The position numbers were made by a program, and so were the translations under genes. DNA of 64,000 nt from Physcomitrium patens (taxonomy: Eukaryota > Streptophyta > Bryopsida > Funariales > Funariaceae): NCBI RefSeq assembly GCF_000002425.4, contig NC_037260.1, positions 17,482,039 to 17,546,038 of the forward strand, read 5' to 3'. Shown piece by piece: positions 24,047 to 36,506 of the stretch. The notes beneath the pieces were generated by a model. The model was not told the origin of the DNA. It did not search any database and saw only the letters and a list, made by a program, of their open reading frames with translations. The number at the start of each line of letters is the position of its first letter. Position 1 is the stretch's first letter.

Positions 24047-26241
24047 TCAGAGTTTGTGGCCGTTCGCAGCGCCATCCTCAAGCTTGCTGGTCTTCATGGC
24101 CTCCATGGGGATGCCATTAGGATGCGCGAGAGTGTCGGGATGGGGGACGTAATTCTTCCAGAACCAGTGCCGAGTCCAGACGAGGTCCATCTCCTCGATG
24201 GGAATGCCCTTGGTCTCGGGGATGAAAAAATATGTGAACAGGAACATGACCACCACCCAAGCAGCGAAGAAGAGGAAGATGCCCCACTTGAATGTGCACA
24301 GCATTGACAGGAACACTTGGGCGATGAGGAAGGTGAAGACCATGTTCGTCGACACCGTGATTGCCTGTCCTGCGGATCGGGTCTCCAAGGGGAAGATCTC
24401 ACTGGGAATCAACCATCCCAAGGGGCCCCAGGACCAAGCGAAGGAGGATACATACACACAGATCAACGCCACAGCAATCCATCCCAGGTAGGTTGGCATG
24501 TAATTGCCATCCAATCCTAACGCAAGAATGATCGCAATCGCCGTCTGTGCAAAACCACAAATAAAATTTCAGTTGCATATGGTTGCGAAAGGCATTAGAT
24601 ATGATGGAGCTCCTCTGCAGAAGTCTAGAAATCGAGGAGGTGTTACCATAGAGTAGAAAGGGTGATGTACCTGTGCGACGAACATTTGGATGCAGGCCTC
24701 GAGTAGCAACCAGCGCCGACCGATGCGATCTACAAGAGTGATGGCAACGCAAGTGGCTAGTACATTCACGGCACCGACGATGACAGCGGAGTAAAGAGAA
24801 GCGGAGCTTGCGAATCCCAAGGTTTGAAACAAAACAGGAGCGTAGAACATGATTGCATTGATTCCAGTGAACTGCTGGAAGAATTGGAGGATCATGGATA
24901 TGACAAGCTGTGGACGATTGCGGCGTTTCAGAATGTTGCGGAAAGGATGTTTCACGGCGGCAGCTTCGTTACTGGCAATCAGAATGTCGTCGAACTCTTC
25001 TTCTACGTTTTCAATGCCTCGAATTTTGCGAAGAACCTGGCGGGCTCTTTCATGCTTGCCACGCTGCACGAGAGAGTTGGGAGTGTCGGGCAGAAGGATT
25101 CCTCCGAGGGTGATAAAGATGGCAGGCAGGCCGGCGATAGCGAGGGAGACACGCCATCCATTGCGGGCCATCTTTTCCGTGCCGTAGTTCACGAGATTTG
25201 CGAAGAGGATGCCGATGGTCACCGCCAACTGGAAAAGGATATTAAGCGCCCCTCGCCACTTTGAGGGCGCCATCTCCGAAAGGTACAACGGAACAGCCTG
25301 TGTTCAGACAAACGAAAAGCAGACAAATGATTTTAGAACGATCACGAGAATAACTTTTTTTAAAAAAGAATTTCAATTTTTTTCAAAAAGCGAAGCTGCT
25401 GGTTACGTTGGAGAAGGTCGAGGTCTATTACCTGGTTAGCAAATCCGACACCCCAGCCGAGCAGGACGCGCCCGATGATGAGCATGATGATTTCGGCGGC
25501 AGCGGCTGTGAAGATGACGCCCAGGCAAAAGGCAATACCGGCTATGAGCATGGTGGCCTTGCGACCGTAATGCATAGTGGTGTAAGACGAGAAGAAGGTC
25601 GATACGAGCGCAGCGATGTACAGCGACGACGTAAATGCTTGTAGCTTCTGGTCATCATACTTGCAGTATGCGCTCTCCGTTGCTGCCGCGGCCCTCTTCT
25701 TCTCAAGCACCGCCGGGAAAAACTTAGCCAGAAATTCATCCATGGACGTGACACCACCTGCCAAGAAAAACAGTGACTACCCACGTCAACGGACTCGACA
25801 GTTTACCCTCAAAGAAGTGAATTAACAGTAGACAACAGGTTCTCCGCAATCAGGACTGCTGGACCTGGATACCTGAAACCATCTCCGTCAGCTCAGAACA
25901 AATACAAGCTCCACTCAGGTAAACACTAACCAAGACTGTCATCATTGTAACTGATGGGCGTTGCATACAGCAGTAAAGCACTTGGCTACTGCAAATTCAA
26001 ACAAGCTGCTCCAGGCCAATTCTGTTTGTCATCCAAGAGCTAAATTCTACAAATTCACGATTTCCAAGTGCATCTGGACTGATGAGAGAGCTGCTACGTA
26101 AGTGTTACCTGAAATTCCGACATCGTATCCGAACATAAGACCTCCTGATGCCGCCACTATACAGACCATGATCACGAAGAAAGTTGTGCGGCCTGGGTAG
26201 TGCTTGATATCCCCCGCCATCACAACTCCTCCCCCAGCCAT
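24047..26241 (-). CDS. STP-type hexose/H+ symporter (sugar transport protein)
   Basis: Exons 26241..26109, 25757..25432, 25297..24671, 24544..24047; 527 residues ending in TGA. The N-terminus ([10 protein letters not shown]) and [17 protein letters not shown] are characteristic of plant STP/MST transporters. Further marks are [83 protein letters not shown] and a C-terminal WFWKNY tail. Family members import glucose and other hexoses across the plasma membrane using the proton gradient, with 12 transmembrane helices. Four exons with conserved phases (1, 0, 0) match plant STP genes. It lies 2.6 kb upstream (in its transcription direction) of the ERD6-like gene. Substrate range cannot be told from sequence. 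Confidence 0.96.
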
Positions 26242-26844
26242 CTTGGCTTCCCTTCAGATCTACCTCCTGCTTCGCAACCAATCTAACTGCCTTCTTCAGC
26301 TCTACGAAATTCTTCCGAGCAAATTCCGTCTTGAATAAAATCCTCCTCCACCGAAATTACAATGGTTACGATGCAGAAAAAGGCAAACGTGAATTCGCTG
26401 ATCAAGCAACTTCTACGACGAAACATGCAGCGCTCTCCTTCTCTCCATAAAGGGATGATGAACAAGTGGGTAACAATTGAAGGATCAGTGTCCAAAACTC
26501 AAGGTGGCGGCGACGACTGCTGCTGCTAAGAGCTTTAATTTTTTGCGAACAGGATTCACAGCTGAAGTGAAGCAGGCTCCCCTCGCAACGGTGCTGCTGC
26601 TGCTGCAGGTTGGAAGAGGAGAGGGAGGAGTGAGGAGTGAGGACGATGGATGCAGTGAAGCGTTGAAAGGGCTACTGACAACATCTGCTGCAATCGCACA
26701 AGCGCTGGATGGCGAGAGTCCGACTGGGAGGATAGGTAATATAATCCGGGTGAAGCCTGCCATCCTCTTTATACCCTCCCCGTCCCACCCCCACCCCAGG
26801 AGCTTGCCTTGGAAAAAGAAAACTCTTCCTCTGATCTGAATGCC
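26242..26844. other. STP promoter and 5' UTR region
   Basis: GC-balanced, CG-containing DNA upstream of the STP start. It contains a TATAAAG on the minus strand. No other gene seen. The CG content falls abruptly beyond about 26845. Confidence 0.5.
26767..26773 (-). promoter_or_regulatory. Candidate TATA box of the STP gene
   Basis: Minus-strand TATAAAG flanked by GC-rich sequence, about 525 bp upstream of the ATG. Plausible if the leader is long or contains an intron. Not otherwise supported. Confidence 0.35.
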
Positions 26845-29800
26845 CACATGATCAGGCTCTGGCTCTGGGCTTCACCCCCCCCCCCCCAACCCCCCTCCTT
26901 TCATTGGATGTTGCTTCCCCTCTCCAAAGAATGGTCTGTTTTCCCCATATGAGCTTGCGTGTCATTTCACCATGGCCTTGTCCAGCAGTCCCAAAGTCAA
27001 TGCATTTATTCTGCTTTGGAGTTGCATGATGGCATTCCTTTGGGTGCCCATGTTGCACATATGTACCCTGGTACATTCATTCCTCCAAAGTGAAGAATGG
27101 CATGTATATTTGGACTGAAGAGGAGGAGGAGCCTGCCTGCCTGCCTGCCTGTCTGCCTGTGCCCACACCCCCACTCTCTCTTTCATCCCCATCTTTCAAC
27201 AACACACATCCTTTCAAGGTTGCCTTTGGCATTCTGGGGCTTGGTGGGCTGTGTCTATAAATTTGCATCATCACTGCCCCTCCCTGCTTGTAATTCATTT
27301 CAAGTTACAGAAGAATCTTGTGATCCTCTTCCTTTTCAACACATTTAGCTTCCAGAAAGGCTTTCAGTGGGCCCATCATTTTACAGCAGCCTGTCCCCAT
27401 TCTTTCAAGTAGAGTCCAACATTTTCCTCCACTTGATTTGTATGTGTGTATTCTGACACATATGGGCTTTTGAAAGAATGAGAGAAAGCATTGGGGGAGG
27501 AAGGAGAGAGAAGATTTTGTTTTCATATAAGGTAATTGGGTAAGAAAGTAATAATTTCTGCAAACTCAGAAAATTTATCTAGAAATCAAGCATTCTTCAT
27601 TTTGTAACCAACTACTTGTTGGAATTAGGTTGGTCTATAAGTTGGATTTGGGTTAACAATAATCTTCAGCTAAAACATTGATATAAATTATATTTTTGGG
27701 CAAAATTGTGTGAGAATACCTAAAATTCTTTTGATTTCTATTATCCTACATGAGGATATATATATTTTTTTTTTCATACACTTATGCAAGATATGCTAAA
27801 ATACTTCAGGTATCAGAAATGGGTCAGCTACCTTAAAGGCTACAATAAGCTGTCTTAGGAACATACCCTGTGTATGTGAGTGAGTTGGTCTTGTAACCAA
27901 CAGAAGGGGTCCCTATGGGTAGCAACAATGAAACTGTGAGATACTGATCATTGTACAGGCCTACAAATGAAGTATGCTTGTAGAGTCGCTTCCTCTCACG
28001 TTCTCAGAGGCATTAACCAATGCTTTAACAAGAAATATTGGACAGAGGTGGTGTGTGTCATACTCCTTGAACAAGTACACATTCCCCTTTGTTGAACTGA
28101 CCCATTTTTTTTTATTCATTTTAAACTAAAATATCTTACACTTTTATGACTGTACAGAATGTGTTGCTGTTGGATTTCACTAGATGAGTCCCAATCTATC
28201 TATCTATCTATATGTCAATGTATTTACATGTAATGTAGATAATCGTGTGTGTGTTTGTTTATTTTAGATAGAATTTCTCATCAAAATGTATACTGAATTA
28301 CTATTATAATTATTGTGGGAAAACATCCTATTGCTTATTTCCTCATTCCATTTTTAACCCTTTTCATGTGAGAATTGATTTTTAAAAGAACAGATTGCTG
28401 CTGTGAGAGAGTGGTAGCCTTAACCTGAAAGTGTGGCTGCTGATTGGAAGAGAGAGAGAGAGAGAGGGTGGAACATAATAGGAAGGTAAGGGTGGAGCAT
28501 TGCTGCAATGGATACTAGCCCAGAATGTAAGGAGCCCTGATGCCAAGTAGAATGTGGTTGGAATCATAGCACCTTCCTTCCTTCCCACCCTCCTTCTTTT
28601 CTTCAGTCTCCTCTGATGTTGCTTAGATTCATTTAATAGTTACTATGTAGAGAGAATTAGCCATGTTGTAATTGGTGCCAGAATCAATTCATCAGGATCA
28701 GAATGACTCATGTTCCAAATAGCACAAAGATGTGCTCATCTCATTACCACCTCACATGACAAGAGAGACTCAAAGGTTGGTCAAAAAGTAATAATTTGGA
28801 AATCTTTCACACTCTTGGCAGCCTCTTTGATAAATCCCCCAACCACCAACAATGGTGATGTCAGGATCAGGTTGGGTTGTGTTTGGCAGAAGAATGCCCA
28901 ACCCCTGCCCTATGAAACTTCAAAATACAACACACACTCTTCCTCTTATCTCTGCATCTTCTACTTCTTCTCCACTTTGGGATTAGAGGGGGTACCATGA
29001 GGTTGCTACTTAGAAAGTCCACTTACATGGAAATGTCACCTTCAGTGGTCATTATAATGCCAAAAGGTTACAAGCAGTGATGTCTGTGCTGGTCTACTCC
29101 CTCAATCTCCAGCCATTATTTGTGTGCATCAAGATTCCAATGTTGCATGCATGGTCGTTTTATTGCACCCCATTTGAAAAAAATGTAAAAAAATATTGTA
29201 GAAGGATAAATGAAACCACTCATGGTAGCTAAGATACTGATTGCAAACAAAACCCCTCACCAGTGTGGCCCATCATCATTATTGCTGTAGTTAATTGTTA
29301 CTCAATTTTTAAGAGATCACAAGCAGAACCCTATCCAATACATTAATGATGTGGCAACTCACTGTCTATCTTTCCATTCCTATCCAGTCTGTAAATGCTG
29401 TGAGGTTTTGCCTTCTTTCCAAGAAGTGACAGGGCACACCATTGAACCCTCACTTCACAGCTGCTGCTAGCTACCATTTCTCCACAACACAGGTGCCCAA
29501 GGGCCAATGCTTGGTTTGAGGCAGATGAATGCACATTGCAACACAGGGCTTCACCACTTCTACAGCCCAGGTGTGATGTGGGCAAAGGGGGGCAGAAGCA
29601 GAGAGGTAAGTAAGCACTGGATGCTTGGAGTGGACAACCAAGGTGGCCTACTATATGTGAGGGCAGCTTCATCAGTCCATTGCTGCCCAGAGCTGGGAAA
29701 TGGAGTAGGCAGAGAGAGGGAGATGGAGATGGCCCATTGCTGTGATGCACACTTACAGACAGACAGATAATGCGGGGCTGGGGGAGGGAGAGCCATTTTT

Positions 29801-32800
29801 TGAGCTCATCACAGCCTTCTTTCAGCCTCCAGATTTTGCAACTCTAGTGTTTGCATCTATTAGTGACACTTCCCCTGGGATGTAACCAGCCCCTCCAATT
29901 GGTCATCAGTATTTCCTCTGTCTTCAAGGCTACCCTAGTGGGCAATTCAGAACCCATGATTCTATTGTGTCTTTGAAATGTATGCTTCCCCAAGCTTTAA
30001 ATAAAACCCAATTAACATTTGAATTTTCTCATGTGCTGCACAAACAATTCTATGCACCTGTTAAACATGATCCATTTGGAACCCTGAGAGAGAACAAGTT
30101 TCCATGCATGAGGGAGGGAAGCAACTTGTTGATGGGGTCAAATTTATCTCTCTAGCCCCAGCAGCCAACCATTCCACTGGGAAGAACCAGAGGTGACACC
30201 TGATGTGCACAATTCACTTGTGTGAGTGGTGGTGATGGTGGGTCCACCATTTGAGGGTGTCATGGGAAAGTTGTGATTGAAGTTGAAGTTTTGGCTTTCA
30301 AGGGAGCAAAGGTTTTTTTGTAAAATATATGCTACTATTATAGTTTGTTATTTATTATCAAGATCTGCATGTACCTCTCAGGATGCATTCTGGATGGGAG
30401 CAGTGTGAAACCTGCCAACACCACTTGGGTTTCAAACAAATTTGGCAGCCACCTTTTTGCCCCAGTATTGACAGCAGTGGTAGAGGTAAATACAGGAAAG
30501 AAACCAACACTTATCTCAGCCATTTCTGAGCATAACAGACCATTGTTGTGTCATGGAACCCATGACCTCCCTTATCCAATGCCCAAGGATAACCTTGAGC
30601 ATTGGATAACATTCCCATCAGCATTTAGGATATTGATAAGATTATTATCATTGTAATTTTATTTTTAATAAATTAAGTGGGGATTTTATTATTCTTTAAA
30701 ATCCAGTCTCAAATTTTGAGTACCAAAAAAAAACAAAAAAACAAAACAAAAAAGGGGGGGGAGGAAGGAAGGAAGGACATGGGAGTTATTTTTTATTTTC
30801 TTTTCTTTTTCTTTTCTTTCTTATGAGGGGAGTGTATCTGGTTGTTTTTTGAATACAGACTGTGGTCAAAATTTGCAAAACTATCTGTCTCTTGCATGCT
30901 GTAGGAATGAAAATGACAGGAATTTCTTTGTTCTTAAAAAGCTCTTTTTGTGCATCACATCTCTCTCTTTCTTTTATCATCTTCTTTAGTCCTTCTTCTC
31001 CTTTTATTTCTTTTCCTATCTTCTTTTACTCTTGAAGACACATCACACTTTTCTTTTTAAAATCTTCTTTCAACCAAACAAGGCTTTTCAGAGTGCATAG
31101 TCATGGTCAATATTGATGTGTATGAAAGAGGTTGAGAGTGTTGTTGACTGAAACTAAATCTATGAACATCTGTCACCCTATTCCTGTCTGCATGCCAACC
31201 ATCCATCCCTCCCTCCCTTTCATTTTCCTTTCCATTTTCCTCATTTTTTGATTGGTATGAGAGTTTCTTCTTAAGTTCACATGTGCATATATCTCCCTTG
31301 TCCTGAGCTGCCCTGTTGGGCCCAATCACTGTGCAGTCTTGTCCCAAAGTCGGCCACCATTTCTGCCATTGTGCCACCCTCTCAAACAAGTGTAAACAGA
31401 CACATAGATTTGAGGTTTGTCACTGCAAATAGCCACTACTTCACTGTGAGTAGGCTTCATTACCCTACCCACCTTTTCCACAGGACTTGCAGGTATCCTG
31501 CACACATCCATGATTGGTGGGCATTCCTGGAGTGGCCCATTCTTGGGGAGTGCTGCCATCTTCTACCCATTCATGAATTGCTCATCCCCCACCCCCCTTC
31601 ATGTGTCATTCCTCAGCTTCATCCTTTACATTACCAAGATCCCTTTTGTGCTTCACTTGATGCTTTCATCTCTGTATATCTGCTTGTATGCTTTTGGTAA
31701 TGTCTTCTACTACTCAACCACCAACTTGTGTCAATGCAAGAGCTTTAGCTCATACAGCCTGCAGCAAACTTCATCAAGCAAGCTTTGGTATTTTAGGAAT
31801 GAAGCTTGAAGGACAGCAATTATAGGTGGATGGGAGATGAGCATTCAGGGGTTGGCAGAAGCAGGCAGCACTGCCCTGAGAGTAAACAAGTCCCTTGGGG
31901 GAATTCCATGAGCAGCCAGGTATTTCCAGGACACCCACAAGCACTAGCAAGGTGGTAAGGCCTGTCCACCTATGGGGTTACATAAGGTGGCAATTGTGGA
32001 CAGTTAGGGCTGGGAGCACCTGATGTGTGGAATCCAGAATCCCTGTCCCACTGACTCTAACTGAAGGCACACATGTTGAAATTGGCCCACAAGAAAGAAA
32101 AAAGAACAAAGAACAAAGAACAAAGGTAAAAGAGACTCTGACTCCCTCCTCTGCCCCCCTCTAAAAAAAAGAAAAAGAAACAAAGTAAACTTGTTTGAAC
32201 ATTTCAAACTCAAATCCAAACATTATTAAGCATATGACAAAAAATGTATCACTTACTGAAGTGACATAGTGAGGGCAAGGAGTGTAGGCTGCATACCTTG
32301 ATCTCACTCATTTTCTTTATCGATGATGAAAACAAAAAAAAAAAAAAAAAAAAAAAAGAAGAAGAAGAAGAAGAAGAAGAAAAGACATCCCTCTGCAAAG
32401 GGGTCCTCCCCATTATGTTAAAAAAATATTTTAAACGTTTTCGAAACAAATCTCAGAAGAACACAAACTCAAAAAGCTGTCATGATGCAGTTTCCAGCTC
32501 CCTGTACACAATCACAATTACATCATTGTGTGCCCCTGCTCCCATGATACCCAATATCGTGATTCAGATTGATGAGCCTCATGTGAACTTTTTTGGGAAT
32601 GTTGAAAAGATATTTAAATGTTCTTCTTGGGACATTATCACTATCATCAACACATTAACACACTTACAATTTTCACTACCTAGGAAGACCATTCATGAAT
32701 AACCAACTTGCTGAGGATCTAAAACCAGACCTCCCCTGTTTTGAATAGCACCCTCTTCCTTAGCACTAGGAAGTTTAAGATATAGTCTTTGCGTGACTCA

Positions 32801-33010
32801 ACAGCAAGCCTTCACTTTCAGGGTTTGAGGACCTCCCTTCTTGTGAGCCAACCAATATTCTAACCAAAAGAATTCAACATAGATGCATATTGTCAACTCC
32901 TGCTGCCACTACTCTACAAAAGTAGTGTGTACCAGCAGATGTGAGTAGGCAGGCAGTTGAGTGATGCTGTAATGCTGTACAAATTGAACAAAGACATTCA
33001 CTCTGGAGAG
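26845..33010. other. Non-coding block almost devoid of CG dinucleotides
   Basis: About 6.2 kb without a recognisable gene on either strand. Base composition is not extremely AT-rich in most of it, and CAG/CTG/CCA words are common, but CG is nearly absent, unlike the genes on both sides. Contains short simple repeats: TGCC units near 27134, AG near 28449, TCTA near 28195, GGAA near 30761 and a poly-A/GAA tract at 32335-32380. No terminal repeats were recognised at its edges. Confidence 0.6.
32335..32380. repeat. Poly-A followed by (GAA)n
   Basis: A homopolymer A run passing directly into an AAG/GAA trinucleotide run. Could be a decayed retroposon tail or simple slippage. Confidence 0.85.
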
Positions 33011-34843
33011 TACAACCATAAAATGACGCAATGACTTGCCATCATTTGAATATTCTGGCCACAAACATTATACTATCATTCCTTGAAAAATATGAGACCA
33101 GGCTGATTGTATTCATTTACAATCTGAAATATACCATGAAATGCAGTCCCAATAGTAGATTGACTGCACGCCACTGTACACAATCAATCACTCGTGCATT
33201 TGCAAATGGTAACATGCCAGCTGTGGCCAGATCTTCAATCACACTCTGCAGGAATCCACTTGGGAATGTGGAACTTGAACTATCAGAGAAGGTCAAAAGG
33301 TGTTCAAGGTGTCAAAAGGGCACTTGCACCAACTATATTCAAAAGCAGCTTATCTCACTGCGAGCCGTAAACATTTTCACATCAGTTTCCGAGGAAGATA
33401 TCAACATGGACTAAGCTAGCCACCTGTTGCCTACAGACAATCATTTCTCAGTGCAGCTCCGTTTTGCAATACACTGGAGACTCCAGAAAACCTGTCTTTG
33501 AGCGAAGAAAGATAATTGCTACAGAAAACCTGAGGGTACGAAGTAACTGTCTGGGGCTTGATGTAAACAAACATGCAAGTTATGCTGTTCGCCAAAGGTG
33601 GTGAGATGAAGAATAGTCCCCATTGAAAAATGGTACCGCAATCCATTGCTGTGGAAAAAAGAAGACGTGTTACATGGGGATTCATCGTGGAAAGTCACCA
33701 AAAGACAAGAGGTCAAGACAAATCCTAGACGTTCCCAAGTTGGATACACTCTCTCCAAATAATACTCAATCGAAGCCGACGCCAAACGCAAATAAACTCA
33801 TGCACAACGCATGCGAAGGAACGATGGGAGACACATCTTCGACTACTTCTAACATCTTGAGCATTCAAAACACCTCATTACCAGTGGCTGCCGGATCCAG
33901 TATAAAATATTGAGAGGTCAGTGACTCAGATAAATATAGCAGAAAACGCAGCGATAAAACCACAAACTCATCCACCAACACAGCCAGAAGTAGAGGTGCT
34001 CATTCCTACAAATTAGAAGAGTCAACCGGAACGCAAAACAACTCCTAAATGTACAATCACCGTGATAGGGTCATTTCCCTCAAAGGATGGATATGCTCAC
34101 ATGAACAAAATTTCATAAGTAGGAAAATTGTCACAAGTCTCTTCTGCTTCTCATCCCACACGTATTAATTGCAGCAGGGCCCAAATAGCACGATTGCTAG
34201 CGACTACAAACTCGAAATGTGTCCATCGACATGAGCGTCCTGTCACAAGGTAAAAATATTGGCAGGTTTCAACAATACTGACAACTAAACGAAACCCACT
34301 CAAAGAAAAGCAAATCTCATGATGTGAGGATAAAGAAAACCATAAAAATCTCACAAGCATTGGGTTACAGGACGACTGATATAGAGAACTACCGATAGAT
34401 ATCCGGGCTTTAGACCGTGACATACTTTCCTTGACGGTAAAGAGGCGTTTGTGAGGAAAGAAGCTGAAAATCGTAGAGAAACCCTAATTGAAGTTGACTG
34501 CGAAGAGGAGGGACTACACCGCTTTGGAGAAGCAATACTCGTCAACAAGACGCATACTGAAAAATTAAATAGATGATGAGACAACTAGAAGCAGCTAATT
34601 GCAATAAAATATAACAAGGACGCTGCACCCATGACGTCTGCACCCTAGAAATCACCAAAGCACCGCTCACGGAGCAGACGTCGTAGCAACGAAAACGGCC
34701 TAAATCACGATAAAGTTCAAGAACCTTAATAACAAATAACGTCCAATTCATGGATAAAAATTTGCACAAAGAATATCAAGTCTAGTTCTATACAGTTTTC
34801 ACGTCGCGTAGACGTGGAGACCCATACCAGGTTTTCAGTTGAC
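33011..34843. other. Intergenic, 3' flank of eL14
   Basis: CG dinucleotides reappear. No supported gene. The part nearest 34843 should contain the eL14 3' UTR (minus strand). An exact telo-box AAACCCTAA is present on the plus strand at 34479-34487 without an obvious downstream gene. Confidence 0.5.
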
Positions 34844-35248
34844 CTAAGCTTTTTCCCTCCTAAGCTTTCCGAGCTCCCGACGCACAATGCAGCTCCTCTT
34901 GACTCGCGCCACCATAACTACAAAACGGTCGAAATCGTTCAAACTTGCTCTATTAGTGCGCACAGCGAGCTTCTTGCCCCAGGCGCAGTTGGCCCACCTC
35001 TGCTCCACCTCGGCATCATCATACGCCTTCTTGAGCACCTTCTTCGGGGGAGTCCTCGGTAGCTCGGGGATGGTAATGTCCGTAAGCGAGAGACGCTTGA
35101 AGTTAATCTGGGTCCGGACCATGTCGGGAGCGTCGACAAGCGCCCGGTTCTGGTCGATCACGTCAACGATCACGACGAGCTTACCATAATGGGGGCCATA
35201 GTTAATGAGGGCGACGCGCCCGATCTCCACAAATCTGCGGAATACCAT
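34844..35248 (-). CDS. RPL14: 60S ribosomal protein eL14
   Basis: A single uninterrupted exon of 134 residues, the same length as plant eL14. Start ATG at 35248-35246 (context GCC ATG GTA), stop TAG at 34844. [34 protein letters not shown] and NFKRLSLTD form the N-terminal KOW-type RNA-binding domain. [20 protein letters not shown] and the basic [18 protein letters not shown] tail follow. eL14 is a structural protein of the large ribosomal subunit. GC-rich third positions fit a highly expressed gene. Upstream lie a telo-box and a minisatellite. The lack of any intron in the CDS is worth noting (retrocopy possible), but there are no disabling mutations. Confidence 0.95.
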   Translation of the reverse strand: MVFRRFVEIGRVALINYGPHYGKLVVIVDVIDQNRALVDAPDMVRTQINFKRLSLTDITIPELPRTPPKKVLKKAYDDAEVEQRWANCAWGKKLAVRTNRASLNDFDRFVVMVARVKRSCIVRRELGKLRREKA

Positions 35249-35363
35249 GGCTGCCGGCTTCGCGAGACACGGGGCTTGAAATACGTGGTCACGACGGCTA
35301 TGTCGACGGCCTTGCTGCAAAACAGAGGGAGAGAGTGACCCGCAGCAAGGCCCACTCCTTTGA

Positions 35364-35372
35364 GTTTAGGGT
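35364..35372 (-). promoter_or_regulatory. Telo-box-like element upstream of eL14
   Basis: The minus strand reads ACCCTAAAC, a permutation of the plant telomere repeat CCCTAAA, about 116-124 bp upstream of the ATG. Telo-boxes are recurrent in plant ribosomal-protein gene promoters and leaders. Confidence 0.55.
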
Positions 35373-35498
35373 AGGATGGTCTGCGTCCTTGCTCCCCCCC
35401 CCCCCCTCCTTTCTAGTCCTAATTGCTCGTTCTCACATCCCGTTCCCCAGGTTCGCTCTAGTATGTGCAACGCAACTTCACAATGGTGTGACCACCCA

Positions 35499-35882
35499 AT
35501 GGATAGATGGATGGATGGGTAGATGGATGGATAGATGGATGGGTAGATGGATGGATAGATGGATGGATAGATGGATGGGTAGATGGATGGATAGATGGAT
35601 GGGTCGATGGATGGATAGATGGATGGGTAGATGGATGGATAGATGGATGGGTCGATGGATGGGTAGATGGATGGATAGATGGATGGGTAGATGGATGTAT
35701 AGATGGATGGGTAGATGGATGGATAGATGGATGGGTAGATGGATGGATAGATGGATGGATAGATGGATGGGTAGATGGATGGGTAGATGGATGGGTAGAT
35801 GGATGGATAGATGGACGGGTAGATGGATGGATAGATGGATGGGTAGATGGATGGGTAGATGGATGGGTAGATGGATGGATGT
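35499..35882. repeat. GATGGATGGATA / GATGGATGGGTA minisatellite
   Basis: About 380 bp of tandem 12-mers that interleave two variants (GATGGATGGATA and GATGGATGGGTA), all built on a 4-base GATG/GATA/GGTA period. It begins about 250 bp upstream of the eL14 start codon. Because the period keeps stops out, several frames are open on both strands; these are not genes. Confidence 0.95.
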
Positions 35883-36506
35883 GCGGAATTGTGGATGACA
35901 TATGTCATTACGGCACTGCAACCTCGCATTGAACGTTCATCCTACTTGGTCGCATTTTTATCGCCTCTCCGTCCATCCCCCGTGGACTTATAAGGACTGC
36001 TGCTATTGTTCAAGAGTATGGTGCTCAACCATACAAATCTCATTCACTTTATTTGCAGTTTTGTTTTCAGTAGCTACACATACATGTTTATTTCATATTT
36101 TATGACTAACACTTTAAAGCATATGAGAGGTTACAACATATGCCAAACCCCTTATATATTTTCTTTTAAACATATAGTAGTATTAATGTTCTGAAAGGGA
36201 TGAGTTCAGAGTAACTAAATTATACATTGAGGAATATTTAAATATTGAACTTGAAAAATCTAAAGTTTGATTTTATTTCTTGTTTCTTTTCCAAATTATT
36301 TTATTCATTTACAAATCAATTTCAAGCTCTCTCTCTCTCTATACATAAATGACCTATCCAATCTATTATATATCAAAATATTATATTATTTCAACTTATT
36401 ATGAATTTCTAAAAAAAATTTATAAAAAAATCCAATAATTATTAAACACATATACTTTAAAAAGTTATGTTCTAAAATATTGTAAAATTCTATATAATTA
36501 CAAAGT
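35883..36506. other. Spacer between minisatellite and decayed retrotransposon
   Basis: Composition shifts from GC-balanced to AT-rich at about 36050. No gene seen. Confidence 0.5.

Noticed and set aside
27305..27526. Possible gene from pyrimidine-rich frames near 27.3-27.5 kb
   Set aside because: Reflects CT-rich simple sequence; no conserved residues.
29343..29770. Overlapping plus- and minus-strand frames of about 90-135 codons in the CG-poor block
   Set aside because: Stop-poor because of base composition; no recognisable domain and no plausible start context.
33031..33414. 127-codon plus-strand frame
   Set aside because: No recognisable motif, splice pattern or ATG context; low-complexity-free but unsupported.
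35335..35932. Long open frames on both strands ([13 protein letters not shown] and [12 protein letters not shown] repeats)
   Set aside because: They are a by-product of the 12-mer minisatellite, whose period excludes stops in several frames; no start context or homology.
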